Assembly (NCBI RefSeq): GCF_900100265.1 | Contig: NZ_LT629696.1 | Location: forward strand, 1,922,001 to 1,986,000 | Direction: 5' to 3' | DNA: 64,000 nucleotides | Source of the DNA: Leifsonia sp. 466MF | GTDB taxonomy: Bacteria > Actinomycetota > Actinomycetes > Actinomycetales > Microbacteriaceae | Shown: positions 46,996 to 55,803 of the stretch, one piece after another | Numbering within the stretch: position 1 is the stretch's first letter | Layout of the letters: the number at the start of each line of letters is the position of its first letter | Position numbers and translations under genes: made by a program | The notes under the pieces: model-generated | What the model saw: the letters and a program-made list of their open reading frames with translations, nothing else | What the model was told of the DNA's origin: nothing | Database searches by the model: none

Positions 46996-48553
46996 GACTG
47001 GTGTCCTTTCGTGGGCCGCTTCCGCCGTGCGGAGCGGTGGTGTCTTCCGGAACGACGCCCGCGTGCTCGCCGGGGCGGACCACGACGAACTGGCCCATCA
47101 TCCCGGCGTCCTCGTGGGCGAGGAGGTGGCAGTGGTACATGTACGGCGCGTCGGGGTCGGTGTAGTCGGCGAACTGCAGCAGCAACCGGAACTCGGTCTG
47201 CGGCGGCAGGTAGACGGTGTCCTTCCAGCCGGCGAGCTCGGGCGGCGGCGGTGCGCCGCCGATCGACGCGATGCGGAACTGCACGTCGTGGACGTGGAAG
47301 CTGTGCGGCAGATCCATGGTGTTGGTGACGACCCACTCCTCCGCCGTGTCGACGGTGACGGTCTCGTCGATGCGGCCGGACTCCATCTTCCGGCCGTTGA
47401 TCTCGTGGCCGTCGAGACGGAAGGTGCGTGTGACCTGCGGTATCGGTAGCGGCTCGGCTGGCGCCAGGACGGCCGGCACGTCGGGGCGGTGCTCGAGGGA
47501 CGCGGCGGCGCGGAGCTGCAGCACGTCGAGGGTGTCGGTGCCCGCATTCATGCCCGGCAGCGGACCGTCGAGCCCCAGGTCTGGTGGGAACGACCGCAGT
47601 ACGGCGCGCTCCCCCGGCTGCACGGCGACGACGATCTCGGCCCGTTCGCCCGGAGAGAGCCGGATGTGGTCGAGAGCCGCCGGGGCCGGGAGGAGTCCGC
47701 CGTCGGTCGCGATGAGCTGCACGGTCCGCCGGTCGGAGAAGCCGAAGTCGTAGGTGCGCGCGGCGGAGGCGTTGAGCAGACGCAGGCGGACGCGGTCGGT
47801 GGTGACCTCGGCGTACGGCCCGACGGCCCCGTTCACGACCAGGGTGTCACCGATCGGGCCGATGAACCCCGAGCTGGAGTCGGTGAACTGTCCGTCGGGG
47901 CCGAAACGCTTGTCCTGCACGATCACCGGCAGGTCGTCGACCCCGTACGTCCGCGGGAGGGCGAGCGCCGCCTCCTGCGGGTCGCGGACGAGGAACATCC
48001 CCGCCATCCCGAGCTGGACGTGCTGTTCGGTCCGCCCGTGCAGGTGCGGGTGGTACCAGAGAGTCGCGGCGGGCTGGTCGATACGCCAGTGCGGCTCCCA
48101 CACTTCGCCCGGTGACACCATCTGGTGCGGGCCGCCGTCCATCCGGGCCGGGAGGTGCATCCCGTGCCAGTGGACGCTGGTCTCCTCCGTGAGGTGGTTC
48201 GTGACGCGCACACGCACCTCGTCGCCGCGGTCGGCGACCAGAGTGGGGCCGAGGTAGGAGCCGTCGAAGCCCCACGTGGTCGTCTTCTTTCCGGGAAGGA
48301 ACTCGGTCGTACCGGCGCGGGCGTCGAGCTCGAAGGTCTTGGTGCTGTCAACCTCGACGGTCGGGACGGCGAGGGCCGGGACGGGCAGTCGGGTGTCGAA
48401 GTCGACCTTTCCGGCGGTGTCGATGGTTCCCGCGCCGAGCCCGCTGCAGGCGACAAGCGTCGCGGCCGAGGTCACCGCCAGGGCGACCGTCAGGCCGAGG
48501 GCGATGAGGGATGCGCGTGGGCGGCGGAGCCTCGGCGGCGGTGTGGATGTCAT
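46985..48553 (-). CDS. Multicopper oxidase, lipoprotein
   Basis: A 522-residue exported three-cupredoxin oxidase of the CueO/CotA/FtsP type. The signal peptide ends in LVAC, lipidation at Cys36. Copper sites: HWHG at 128-131, WYHPHLHG at 166-173, HSFHVHDVQF, and HCHLLAHEDAGMM with Cys475, His480 and Met485 as type 1 ligands. Met as axial ligand suggests moderate redox potential. A role in oxidising cuprous ion or phenolics outside the cell is likely. First gene of an oxidase-kinase-regulator operon, divergent from dps. Confidence 0.93.
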   Translation of the reverse strand: MTSTPPPRLRRPRASLIALGLTVALAVTSAATLVACSGLGAGTIDTAGKVDFDTRLPVPALAVPTVEVDSTKTFELDARAGTTEFLPGKKTTTWGFDGSYLGPTLVADRGDEVRVRVTNHLTEETSVHWHGMHLPARMDGGPHQMVSPGEVWEPHWRIDQPAATLWYHPHLHGRTEQHVQLGMAGMFLVRDPQEAALALPRTYGVDDLPVIVQDKRFGPDGQFTDSSSGFIGPIGDTLVVNGAVGPYAEVTTDRVRLRLLNASAARTYDFGFSDRRTVQLIATDGGLLPAPAALDHIRLSPGERAEIVVAVQPGERAVLRSFPPDLGLDGPLPGMNAGTDTLDVLQLRAAASLEHRPDVPAVLAPAEPLPIPQVTRTFRLDGHEINGRKMESGRIDETVTVDTAEEWVVTNTMDLPHSFHVHDVQFRIASIGGAPPPPELAGWKDTVYLPPQTEFRLLLQFADYTDPDAPYMYHCHLLAHEDAGMMGQFVVVRPGEHAGVVPEDTTAPHGGSGPRKDTSHDH

Positions 48554-48603
48554 GGTTCGAGCCTCGTCGCACGCGGCTCAGCGCCCCATCCCGGGCGCCG
48601 CCG

Positions 48604-48624
48604 AACCCGTACGGGGGTTAACCC
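48604..48624. promoter_or_regulatory. Paired palindromes upstream of the multicopper oxidase
   Basis: CCCGTACGGG (48606-48615) and GGGTTAACCC (48615-48624) abut and create the pattern AACCC-GGGTT-AACCC within 21 bp, about 50 bp upstream of the oxidase ATG in the divergent oxidase-dps region. Likely an operator for a dimeric regulator, possibly the LuxR-type regulator of the operon or a copper regulator. Confidence 0.45.
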
Positions 48625-48673
48625 GAGACGCGTGGATGAGAGGGCAGGCTAACTAAGCGCAGCCTTCGCTTCG

Positions 48674-48701
48674 TTGCGGAATTCGCGGGCCTGAGTAGCG
48701 T
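48674..48701 (+). promoter_or_regulatory. Promoter of dps
   Basis: TTGCGG at 48674-48679, a 16-bp spacer and TAGCGT at 48696-48701, 30 bases before the dps ATG. Confidence 0.5.
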
Positions 48702-48730
48702 TATCGCAGGCAGAAGAAAGGACGCCAATC

Positions 48731-49213
48731 ATGACGGACATCGCCGCAACCCAGAGTGTCTCGAACCCGGACGTCGCCGCCGGGGTCGCCCAGTTCCTCA
48801 CCCCCGTCGTCATCGACCTGACCGCCATCGTGGTCAACGGCAAGCAGGCGCACTGGCACGTGCGCGGGGCCAACTTCATCGGCGTGCACGAGCTGCTCGA
48901 CACGATCGTCGACCACGCCCAGGAGTGGGCCGACCTCGCCGCGGAGCGCATCGTCGCCCTCGGCCTCCCGGTCGACGCGCGCCTCGGCACCGTCGCCGCC
49001 AAGACCACCACCGGCGAGCTCACCGCCGGCTTCCGCCCCTCCAACGAGACCATCGCCGAGGTCATCGCGCAACTCGACGCGGCCCTCGCCGGGGTGAACA
49101 CGGCGGTGCGCGAGCTCGCGGAGCTCGACCAGACCAGCCAGGACGTCGCGATCGAGATCGCCCGCGGGCTCGACAAGGACCGCTGGTTCCTGTTCGCGCA
49201 CATCAGCGAGTAA
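48731..49213 (+). CDS. dps: Dps-family DNA-protecting ferritin
   Basis: A 160-residue Dps. The ferroxidase-site ligands are visible in the KQAHWHVRGANFIGVHELLD and DHAQEWADLAAERI segments. Dps dodecamers oxidise and store iron and protect DNA under oxidative stress. AAAGGA precedes the ATG. It is divergent from the multicopper oxidase and followed by a strong terminator. Confidence 0.95.
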   Translation: MTDIAATQSVSNPDVAAGVAQFLTPVVIDLTAIVVNGKQAHWHVRGANFIGVHELLDTIVDHAQEWADLAAERIVALGLPVDARLGTVAAKTTTGELTAGFRPSNETIAEVIAQLDAALAGVNTAVRELAELDQTSQDVAIEIARGLDKDRWFLFAHISE

Positions 49214-49234
49214 CGACTGCCGATTCCGGTGCGA

Positions 49235-49262
49235 GGGGCCGCCCGCGGATGCGGGCGGCCCC
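49235..49262 (+). terminator. Terminator after dps
   Basis: A perfect 12-bp stem GGGGCCGCCCGC with its complement and a GGAT loop, 22 bases past the dps stop. Confidence 0.8.
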
Positions 49263-49312
49263 TTCGTCGTTCAGCGCGTGGCTGGCGGTCTGCGTCGGCT
49301 CGCGCGGCGCGA

Positions 49313-49367
49313 GATTTGCGCCAAATCGTCGTTATGGCGGCGCCAAAACCGGGATTTGGCGCAAATC
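49313..49367. repeat. Perfect 15-bp intergenic inverted repeat
   Basis: GATTTGCGCCAAATC (49313-49327) and its exact complement (49353-49367) flank a 25-nt loop. Each arm is itself nearly palindromic. It lies between the dps terminator and the end of the convergent amidohydrolase gene. Confidence 0.85.
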
Positions 49368-49406
49368 GTGCCCCTGCCGAGCTGCGAGAGACGCGAGGGC
49401 GGCGGG

Positions 49407-50894
49407 TCAGCGGAGGGTGTCGTGGGTGGTGCGGCCGGCGACGAACGTGGCGGCGACCGGCATGGTGCGGAGGTCGTCGGGCGTCGCCGTGAGCGGGTCG
49501 CGATCGAGCACCGCGAGGTCGGCCGGCTGACCCGGCGCAAGCGTCGAACGAGTGGATGCGCGCAGCGCGACCTCCGCCGGGATCGACTGCTCGGGATGCC
49601 ACGGGTCGCGGCCGTCGCGGGAGCGGCCGACGGCCGACGCGATCGCCGCCCAGGGGTCGAGGGGCGCGACCGGCGCGTCGGAGCCGAAGGCGAGGCGGGC
49701 GCCGGCGGCGTGCAGGTCGGCGAGGGGGAACGCCCGGTCGGTGCGGTCGGGCCAGAGGCGGTCGGCGACGTCCCGGTCGTCCATGGCGTGCTCGGGCTGG
49801 ACACTCGCGGTCACGCCGAGGCGCGCGAAGCGCGGGATGTCGGCGGCGTCGATCAGCTGGGCGTGCTCGATCCGGCCACCCGAGCCGATGGCCTCGAAGG
49901 CGTCCAGCGCGCGACGGTTCGCCTCGTCGCCGATGGCGTGGACGGCAGGCACCAGGCCGTGTTCGACGGCGAACCGCATCCGCTCGACCAGTTCGTCCGG
50001 AGTCAGGTTCGCCACGCCGTGGCAGCCGTCGGGATAGGCGTGCGAGTACAGCGCCGTGCGAGTGTTCAGCGAGCCGTCGGAGATCACCTTGAACGGGCCG
50101 ACCGTGAGCAGGCCGGCCGTGTCATCCACGACGTCGTCGGTGCGCAGGCCCAGCTCGGCGGCGCGCTCCAGGTGCTCCCCATAGACACCGAACTCGACAC
50201 GAAGATCGGCGGAGCCGGATGCGCCGCCCGCGATGCGCCGCCGCCAGACGTCGAGGTTCCAGCCGTACTCCAGGTCGACGATGCCGACCACGCCCCGGGC
50301 CGCGGCGACCCGTGCCGCGTCGGCCGCCCAGCGGTCAAGCGTCGCGTCATCGGCGGCGGTGAGGAGGCTGGTCACGGCGAAACTCGCGTCTTCCCGGAGC
50401 ACAGCGTCCGAGGTGCCGGGCGCGAAGCGCGCGGCCGCGGCCGAGTTCAGCCAGGAGCAGTGCAGGTCGCCGGCGATCAGCACGACCGGACGGTCGCCCG
50501 CGGCGGCATCGAGCAGCTCGCGCGTCGGCACGTCCGGCCAGAGCGCGTCGTGGAAGCCAAAGCCGACGAGCACTTCGTCCGCCGCATCCGCCGCCGACGC
50601 TGCCCCCGCTCCCGCCCCCGACGCGCGCTCCCGGACCAGCGCGGCGGCCTCGGCGGCCGACCCCGCCCGGGACACATCCAAGCGGCGGGCGGTCTGCGCC
50701 CACTGCGTGAAGTGCACGTGCTGATCCCACAGCCCCGGCACGAGCCAGCGACCGTCGAGGGGGATGCGCTCCCCCGCCGCACGGCCGCCCGCCGACCCGG
50801 TCGGCTCGACCGAGGCGATCCGATCGCCATCGAGCACCACATCCACCAGTCCGTCGCGCCCGGGAAGCCGTGCGCCGGCGAGCAGCAGCGTCAT
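49407..50894 (-). CDS. YtcJ-like amidohydrolase
   Basis: A 495-residue metal-dependent hydrolase (Amidohydro_3). The metal motif DQHVHF lies near residue 58, a further His in VHAIGDEANRRALDAF, and the GSDAPV segment holds the catalytic Asp. YtcJ-type enzymes act on amides or cyclic amides, but the substrate is unknown. Its ATG overlaps the PaiB gene's stop (ATGA). Confidence 0.88.
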   Translation of the reverse strand: MTLLLAGARLPGRDGLVDVVLDGDRIASVEPTGSAGGRAAGERIPLDGRWLVPGLWDQHVHFTQWAQTARRLDVSRAGSAAEAAALVRERASGAGAGAASAADAADEVLVGFGFHDALWPDVPTRELLDAAAGDRPVVLIAGDLHCSWLNSAAAARFAPGTSDAVLREDASFAVTSLLTAADDATLDRWAADAARVAAARGVVGIVDLEYGWNLDVWRRRIAGGASGSADLRVEFGVYGEHLERAAELGLRTDDVVDDTAGLLTVGPFKVISDGSLNTRTALYSHAYPDGCHGVANLTPDELVERMRFAVEHGLVPAVHAIGDEANRRALDAFEAIGSGGRIEHAQLIDAADIPRFARLGVTASVQPEHAMDDRDVADRLWPDRTDRAFPLADLHAAGARLAFGSDAPVAPLDPWAAIASAVGRSRDGRDPWHPEQSIPAEVALRASTRSTLAPGQPADLAVLDRDPLTATPDDLRTMPVAATFVAGRTTHDTLR

Positions 50895-51529
50895 CGTGCG
50901 GCGCGGCGCCGGTCGTGCGCGAGACGCATCTCGCGCAGCAGGCCGGCGCTGGCGTACGGGCCGTCGCCGCCGAGCTCGTCCATGATCGCGTCGACGATGT
51001 GGTCCGGGCGGTTCTGGCTCATCTTCTGCTTTGCGACAACGCGCGTGGGCGTCAGCCGCAGGCCGACCGTGCCCGAGACGATGCGCTCGGCGTAGGCCGC
51101 ATCCTCCAGCGTGCCGCGCATGCGGCGCGGCTCGGGCAGCTCGTCCTCGAAGTGATCCACCAGCCGGGCCAGCACGTCGAGGTTCTCCTCGTCGCCCAGA
51201 AGCTCGGGAACGCCCGAGAAGTGAGCGGCGATGAAGTTCCAGGTCGGCACCGCGGGTTTCTCGTCGTACCAGCCGGACGAGATGTAACCGTGCCGACCCT
51301 GCACGATCACGAGCAGCTCATGCTCTCCCAGTTCGTGCAGCTGCTCGTCCGGACGGCCGACATGGCTGAGCAGCGTCAGCTCTTCCCGCGACTCGTCGAG
51401 GATCACCGGATAGTGGGAGGCGACCAGCCCGGCGGACGTGTTGCTCACGAATGTGGCCCACGGGTTCTCGCGCACGAGCCGTTTCAGCTCGGCCGGGTCG
51501 GTCAGGGTGAAGCTCGGATTCTGTCGCAC
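50891..51529 (-). CDS. PaiB-family FMN-binding protein
   Basis: A 212-residue protein of the PaiB (FMN-binding negative regulator) family with a split-barrel flavin fold. Conserved segments: NPWATFVSNT, ASHYPVILD, SHVGRPDEQL and WYDEKPAVPTWNF. PaiB homologues influence sporulation and protease genes in Bacillus but the biochemical role is unclear. GTG at 51529 follows AGGAGG. Coupled to the amidohydrolase. Confidence 0.88.
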   Translation of the reverse strand: MRQNPSFTLTDPAELKRLVRENPWATFVSNTSAGLVASHYPVILDESREELTLLSHVGRPDEQLHELGEHELLVIVQGRHGYISSGWYDEKPAVPTWNFIAAHFSGVPELLGDEENLDVLARLVDHFEDELPEPRRMRGTLEDAAYAERIVSGTVGLRLTPTRVVAKQKMSQNRPDHIVDAIMDELGGDGPYASAGLLREMRLAHDRRRAAR

Positions 51530-51538
51530 AGGGTCCTC

Positions 51539-52525
51539 CTACGCCTGGTCTACCGGGCACCAGTACAGCTTGCGGCCGCCCAGCTCCTCCATGACGATGT
51601 TCGTGCCGCAGACCCGGCAGGGCAGTCCCTCGCGCTTGTAGACCCAGTGGCGGTCGTCGCGGTTCGCCATCGCCTTGCGGTAGGACTGCTCGTCGAGGTC
51701 GTCCATCGTCATCATCTGGCCGGTCTCGACGCCGATCCGCAGCAGATGCACCCAGTCGCGCCACAGCGCCCGCACCGTCTCCTCCGGCACCTGCTTGCCC
51801 GGCGTGTGCGGGTTCTGCCTGGCGCGGAACAGCAGCTCGGCGCGGTAGACGTTGCCGATGCCGCTGACGACGCTCTGGTCCATCAGCAACAGCGCGATGG
51901 CGGTCGGCTTGCGGCGCACGATCGAGACGAAGCGGTCCTCCGCCTCCTGGCTGTCGTCGACCTGGGGATCAGGCCCCAGCTTCGCGATCACCGCATCCAC
52001 CTGCGCCGGGTCGAGCACCTCGCAGGCCGTCGGCCCGCGCAGGTCGGCGACCGCGGTGTCGGTCAGCAGCCGCACGCGCACCTGGCCGATCGGCTCGGGC
52101 GGGAAGGACGTGATCTCGGCCTCCACCTTCTCGGACTCGGCCATGCGCAGCCGCGTGCGCCGGGGCGCGCCGATGGAGTGGAGGGAGTTCTCGCCTGCGC
52201 TGTCGAGCACGGGATCGAGGTCGGTGCCGCGCTGGTTCGTCTGGCCCATCCGGCCGTTCGCGCTCGCGATCGTCGGGTCGATGCTGATGTCGCCCGCGAA
52301 GTCCCACGCGCCGTACAGGCCGAGGTGTACGCGCAGCCAGAGGCCGTTGTCGAACTCGAGGAACATCTGCTTGCCGACCGCCTTGGCGTCGGTCATCACG
52401 TGGCCGTCGATGCGTGTCGCATCCGCGGCGAACCGCCCCTGCGGCGACGAGACGGAGACCCGGTGGCCGACGAAGTTGACCGCGAACTGCCGGGCGATGC
52501 GATGGACGGAGTGACCCTCGGGCAT
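51539..52525 (-). CDS. nei: Fpg/Nei-family DNA glycosylase (endonuclease VIII)
   Basis: A 328-residue DNA glycosylase/AP lyase that removes oxidised bases. The catalytic Pro2-Glu3 is in MPEGHSVHR; SGIGNVYRAELLFRA is the helix-two-turn-helix region. The C-terminal zinc finger has Cys303, Cys306 and Cys323, but the fourth ligand is Asp326 (WCPVDQ instead of WCPxC). Zinc binding may use Asp or be weakened. Its start shares one base with the rpiB stop. Confidence 0.92.
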   Translation of the reverse strand: MPEGHSVHRIARQFAVNFVGHRVSVSSPQGRFAADATRIDGHVMTDAKAVGKQMFLEFDNGLWLRVHLGLYGAWDFAGDISIDPTIASANGRMGQTNQRGTDLDPVLDSAGENSLHSIGAPRRTRLRMAESEKVEAEITSFPPEPIGQVRVRLLTDTAVADLRGPTACEVLDPAQVDAVIAKLGPDPQVDDSQEAEDRFVSIVRRKPTAIALLLMDQSVVSGIGNVYRAELLFRARQNPHTPGKQVPEETVRALWRDWVHLLRIGVETGQMMTMDDLDEQSYRKAMANRDDRHWVYKREGLPCRVCGTNIVMEELGGRKLYWCPVDQA

Positions 52526-53013
52526 CAGCGGTCCACGTGCTTGCCCGCGATGTCGCCGGTGGCCTCGTACTCCGCCAGCTGGGCGATGCGGCGGACGTGG
52601 CGCTCCTCGAACGAGAAGGGCTCGGCGATGAAGGCGTCGATGAAGCCGGTGGCCTCTTCGACGGTGTGCTGGCGGGCGCCGATCGCGATGACATTGGCGT
52701 CGTTGTGCTGGCGGGCGAGCAGCGCGGTGGACTCGCTCCAGACCAGGGCGGCCCGGGCGCCGCGGACCTTGTTGGCGGCGATCTGCTCTCCGTTGCCGGA
52801 GCCGCCGAAGACGACGCCGAGCGCCTCGACACCGGCCTGCTGGTCGCGCACCACGGCGGCGGCGGCATTGATGCAGAACGCCGGGTAGTCGTCGATGGGG
52901 TCGTACTCGACCGGTCCGTGGTCGATCACCTCGTGACCGGCAGCGGTCAGATGCTCCTGCAGGTGCCTGCTGAAGTCGAGTCCGGCGTGATCGGTGGCGA
53001 TGTGGATGCGCAT
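52525..53013 (-). CDS. rpiB: Ribose-5-phosphate isomerase B
   Basis: A 162-residue RpiB of the pentose phosphate pathway. IATDHAG at the N terminus, the FGGSGNGEQIAANK active-site loop and the HNDANVIAIGAR segment are diagnostic; Gly-Ser replaces the common Cys next to the phosphate loop (GSGNG), as in actinobacterial enzymes. ATG 53013 is preferred over GTG 53019 because TAGACT (53025-53020) ends six bases before it, giving a leaderless transcript. Confidence 0.94.
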   Translation of the reverse strand: MRIHIATDHAGLDFSRHLQEHLTAAGHEVIDHGPVEYDPIDDYPAFCINAAAAVVRDQQAGVEALGVVFGGSGNGEQIAANKVRGARAALVWSESTALLARQHNDANVIAIGARQHTVEEATGFIDAFIAEPFSFEERHVRRIAQLAEYEATGDIAGKHVDR

Positions 53014-53064
53014 ATCCACAGTCTAGGGACGGCCACCGACGGCGTCGGAACCGGTGGCTAAGGT

Positions 53065-53091
53065 GGACGGGTGGACACGATCCACCCGTCC
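53065..53091 (+). promoter_or_regulatory. Hairpin at the pepN transcript start
   Basis: A perfect 11-bp stem GGACGGGTGGA with its complement and a 5-nt loop. TAAGGT at 53059-53064 is a likely -10, so the start (about 53071) falls inside the palindrome; it could be an operator or a stabilising 5' structure. Confidence 0.45.
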
Positions 53092-53113
53092 GATCCCCTC
53101 GAAGGAGTCAGCG

Positions 53114-55657
53114 TTGCCCGGAGAAAACCTCACCCGCATCGAAGCACAGGAGCGCGCGTCGCTCGTCCGCACCCACAGCTACGACGTCAGCCTCGACTTG
53201 ACGACGGGTCCGGAGACGTTCCTCAGCACCACCACGGTGCGGTTCTCGGCCACCGCGGGTGCGTCGACCTTCATCGACGCGATCACGCGGACGGTCCACA
53301 GCGTGACGCTGAACGGTGCGGAGCTCGACCCGGCGACCGTGAGCGACGGGGTGCGCATCCAGCTCGACGGCCTCCAGGAGGAGAACGAGCTGACCGTGGT
53401 CGCCGACGCGATCTACACCAACACCGGTGAGGGCCTGCACCGCTTCGTCGACCCGGTCGACGGCGAGGTCTACCTCTACAGTCAGCTCGAGGTCCCGGAC
53501 TCGCGGCGCATGTTCGCGGTGTTCGAGCAGCCGGATCTGAAGGCGCAGTTCACGTTCACGGTCACCGCCCCGGCGCATTGGGCCGTCGTGAGCAACTCCC
53601 CCACCCCCGAGCCGCAGGATGCGGGCGACGGCAAGAAGGTCTGGTCGTTCGCTCCCACCCCGGTCATCTCCTCCTACATCACCGCGCTGATCGCCGGCCC
53701 GTACGAGTCGGTGCACAGCGAGCTGACCAGCCGCGACGGCCGCGCCATCCCTCTCGGCGTGTACACGCGCAAGAGCCTCGCCGAGTACCTCGACGCCGAC
53801 TACATCTTCGACAAGACCCGCGAGGGCTTCGCCTTCTACGAGGAGCGCTTCGACTACGCGTACCCCTTCGAGAAGTACGACCAGCTCTTCGTCCCCGAGT
53901 TCAACGCGGGCGCGATGGAGAACGCCGGAGCCGTCACCTTCACCGAGACGTACGTCTTCCGCTCGAAGGTCACCGACGCCATCAAGGAGCGCCGGGTCGT
54001 CACCATCCTCCACGAGCTGGCGCACATGTGGTTCGGCGACCTGGTGACCATGAAGTGGTGGAACGACCTCTGGCTGAACGAGTCGTTCGCCGAGTACGCC
54101 TCCACCCTCGCGACCGCCGAGGCCACCGAGTGGACCGAGGCGTGGACGACCTTCGCCGCCATGGAGAAGAGCTGGGCGTACCGCCAGGACCAGCTGCCCT
54201 CGACGCACCCGATCGTCGCGACGATCAACGACCTGGAGGACGTGCAGGTCAACTTCGACGGCATCACCTACGCGAAGGGCGCCTCCGTCCTGAAGCAGCT
54301 GGTGGCGTGGGTCGGCCAGGACGACTTCCTCGCCGGTGTCGCGCAGTACTTCAAGAAGCACGCGCACGGCAACACGGAGCTCAAGGACCTCCTGGTCGAG
54401 CTGGAGGCCACGAGCGGCCGCGACCTCACCGACTGGTCCAAGAAGTGGCTCGAGACCGCCGGCGTCAACACCCTCCGCCCTGAGCTGACGGTGGATGCGG
54501 ACGGCACCATCACCTCCTTCGCCGTTCTGCAGTCGGCGGCCGACGACTACCCGACGATCCGTCCGCATCGCCTGGCGATCGGCCTGTACAACCTCCGCGA
54601 CGGCAAGTTGATCCGCGACGAGCGCTTCGAGCTGGACGTCGACGGAGAGCGCACCGAGGTCGCCGACCTCGTCGGCACCCGCCGCCCCGACCTCGTGCTC
54701 ATCAACGACGACGACCTCGCCTACGCGAAGATCCGCCTCGACGAGGAGTCGCTCAAGGTCGCCATCGAGCACCTCTCCGACATCGAGAGCCCGCTCGCCC
54801 GCTCGCTCGTCTGGGGTGCGGTGTGGGATGCGACCCGCGACGCCGAGACGAGCGCGAGCGACTACGTGCGCCTGGTGCTCGGCAATATCGCGTCCGAGAC
54901 CGAGTCGACGACCATCCGCACCACGCTCAACCAACTGGTGCTCGCGGCGTCCGCGTACGTCGCGCCCGAGCGCCAGGAGCAGACGGCTCAGGATGCGGCG
55001 TCCGCGCTGTGGGAGCTGGCGAAGGGCGCAGAGGCCGGCAGTGACGCGCAGTTCCAGTTCGTGAAGTTCTTCGCGGCGCTCGCCTCGACCGACGAGCAGC
55101 TGGAGACGATCGCGGCGCTGCGCGACGGCTCCGTGACGCTCGAGGGCCTGACGATCGACACCGACCTGTCGTGGGAGCTGCTCATCGCCCTCGTGGCGGG
55201 CGGCGCGGCCGGCAACGCCGAGATCGACGCGGCCCTCGCCGCCGACAACACCGCGAACGGCGGCCAGTTCGCGGCGCAGGCCCGGGCCAGCATCCCGACG
55301 CTGGAGGGCAAGCAGGCGGCGTGGGACTCGGTGTTCGGCTCGGACGGCCTGCCCAACACGATCGTCCGGTACACCGGCATCGGCTTCCAGCGCGCGAAGG
55401 ACAAGAGCGTGCTCGCCCAGTTCGTCGAGCCGTACTTCGCCGCGCTGCAGCAGATCTGGACCTCGCGCACGTACAAGATCGCGGAGTACCTGGTCGAGGG
55501 CATGTACCCGGCACCGCTGGCGAACGAGGCCCTGCGCGACGCCACCCGCGCCTGGCTCGACGCCAACCCCGAGCCGGCGGCACTGCGTCGCATGGTCGTG
55601 GAGAACCTCGCGGGCGTCGAGCGGGCGCTCGCCGCTCAGAAGCGGGACGCGCAGTAA
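53114..55657 (+). CDS. pepN: Aminopeptidase N (M1 family)
   Basis: An 847-residue zinc aminopeptidase. GAMEN is at 266-270 and HELAH at 300-304, with NESFAEY downstream as the third ligand. TTG at 53114 is chosen: AAGGAG lies six bases upstream and the product then begins PGENLTRIEAQERA as in actinobacterial homologues. Cleaves N-terminal residues from peptides in protein turnover. It stands alone between rpiB and a terminator. Confidence 0.95.
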   Translation: MPGENLTRIEAQERASLVRTHSYDVSLDLTTGPETFLSTTTVRFSATAGASTFIDAITRTVHSVTLNGAELDPATVSDGVRIQLDGLQEENELTVVADAIYTNTGEGLHRFVDPVDGEVYLYSQLEVPDSRRMFAVFEQPDLKAQFTFTVTAPAHWAVVSNSPTPEPQDAGDGKKVWSFAPTPVISSYITALIAGPYESVHSELTSRDGRAIPLGVYTRKSLAEYLDADYIFDKTREGFAFYEERFDYAYPFEKYDQLFVPEFNAGAMENAGAVTFTETYVFRSKVTDAIKERRVVTILHELAHMWFGDLVTMKWWNDLWLNESFAEYASTLATAEATEWTEAWTTFAAMEKSWAYRQDQLPSTHPIVATINDLEDVQVNFDGITYAKGASVLKQLVAWVGQDDFLAGVAQYFKKHAHGNTELKDLLVELEATSGRDLTDWSKKWLETAGVNTLRPELTVDADGTITSFAVLQSAADDYPTIRPHRLAIGLYNLRDGKLIRDERFELDVDGERTEVADLVGTRRPDLVLINDDDLAYAKIRLDEESLKVAIEHLSDIESPLARSLVWGAVWDATRDAETSASDYVRLVLGNIASETESTTIRTTLNQLVLAASAYVAPERQEQTAQDAASALWELAKGAEAGSDAQFQFVKFFAALASTDEQLETIAALRDGSVTLEGLTIDTDLSWELLIALVAGGAAGNAEIDAALAADNTANGGQFAAQARASIPTLEGKQAAWDSVFGSDGLPNTIVRYTGIGFQRAKDKSVLAQFVEPYFAALQQIWTSRTYKIAEYLVEGMYPAPLANEALRDATRAWLDANPEPAALRRMVVENLAGVERALAAQKRDAQ

Positions 55658-55697
55658 CGGGCGCGCACTGACCATCCCGCCGCACCGAACGACGGAA

Positions 55698-55727
55698 CGA
55701 GGGGCCTCACCGCGGTGGGGCCCCTCG
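55698..55727 (+). terminator. Terminator after pepN
   Basis: A 14-bp stem (CGAGGGGCC base, one mismatch) 40 bases past the pepN stop. Confidence 0.75.
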
Positions 55728-55803
55728 TGCCGTGCCCGGGGCCGACCCGCCGTCGTACCGCGGGACGATGACGAGCCGACCCGTCACCCCTAGTCTCGGA
55801 GTC

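Noticed and set aside
48644..48657. AGGCTAACTAA resembling half of a DtxR/IdeR iron box upstream of dps
   Set aside because: One base is missing and the other half-site is absent; too weak to call.
53071..53430. Open frame starting at GTG 53071, six bases after a TAAGGT -10
   Set aside because: It runs in another frame over the conserved pepN start and its product is Arg/Pro-rich shadow sequence; the pepN frame has clear M1 motifs.
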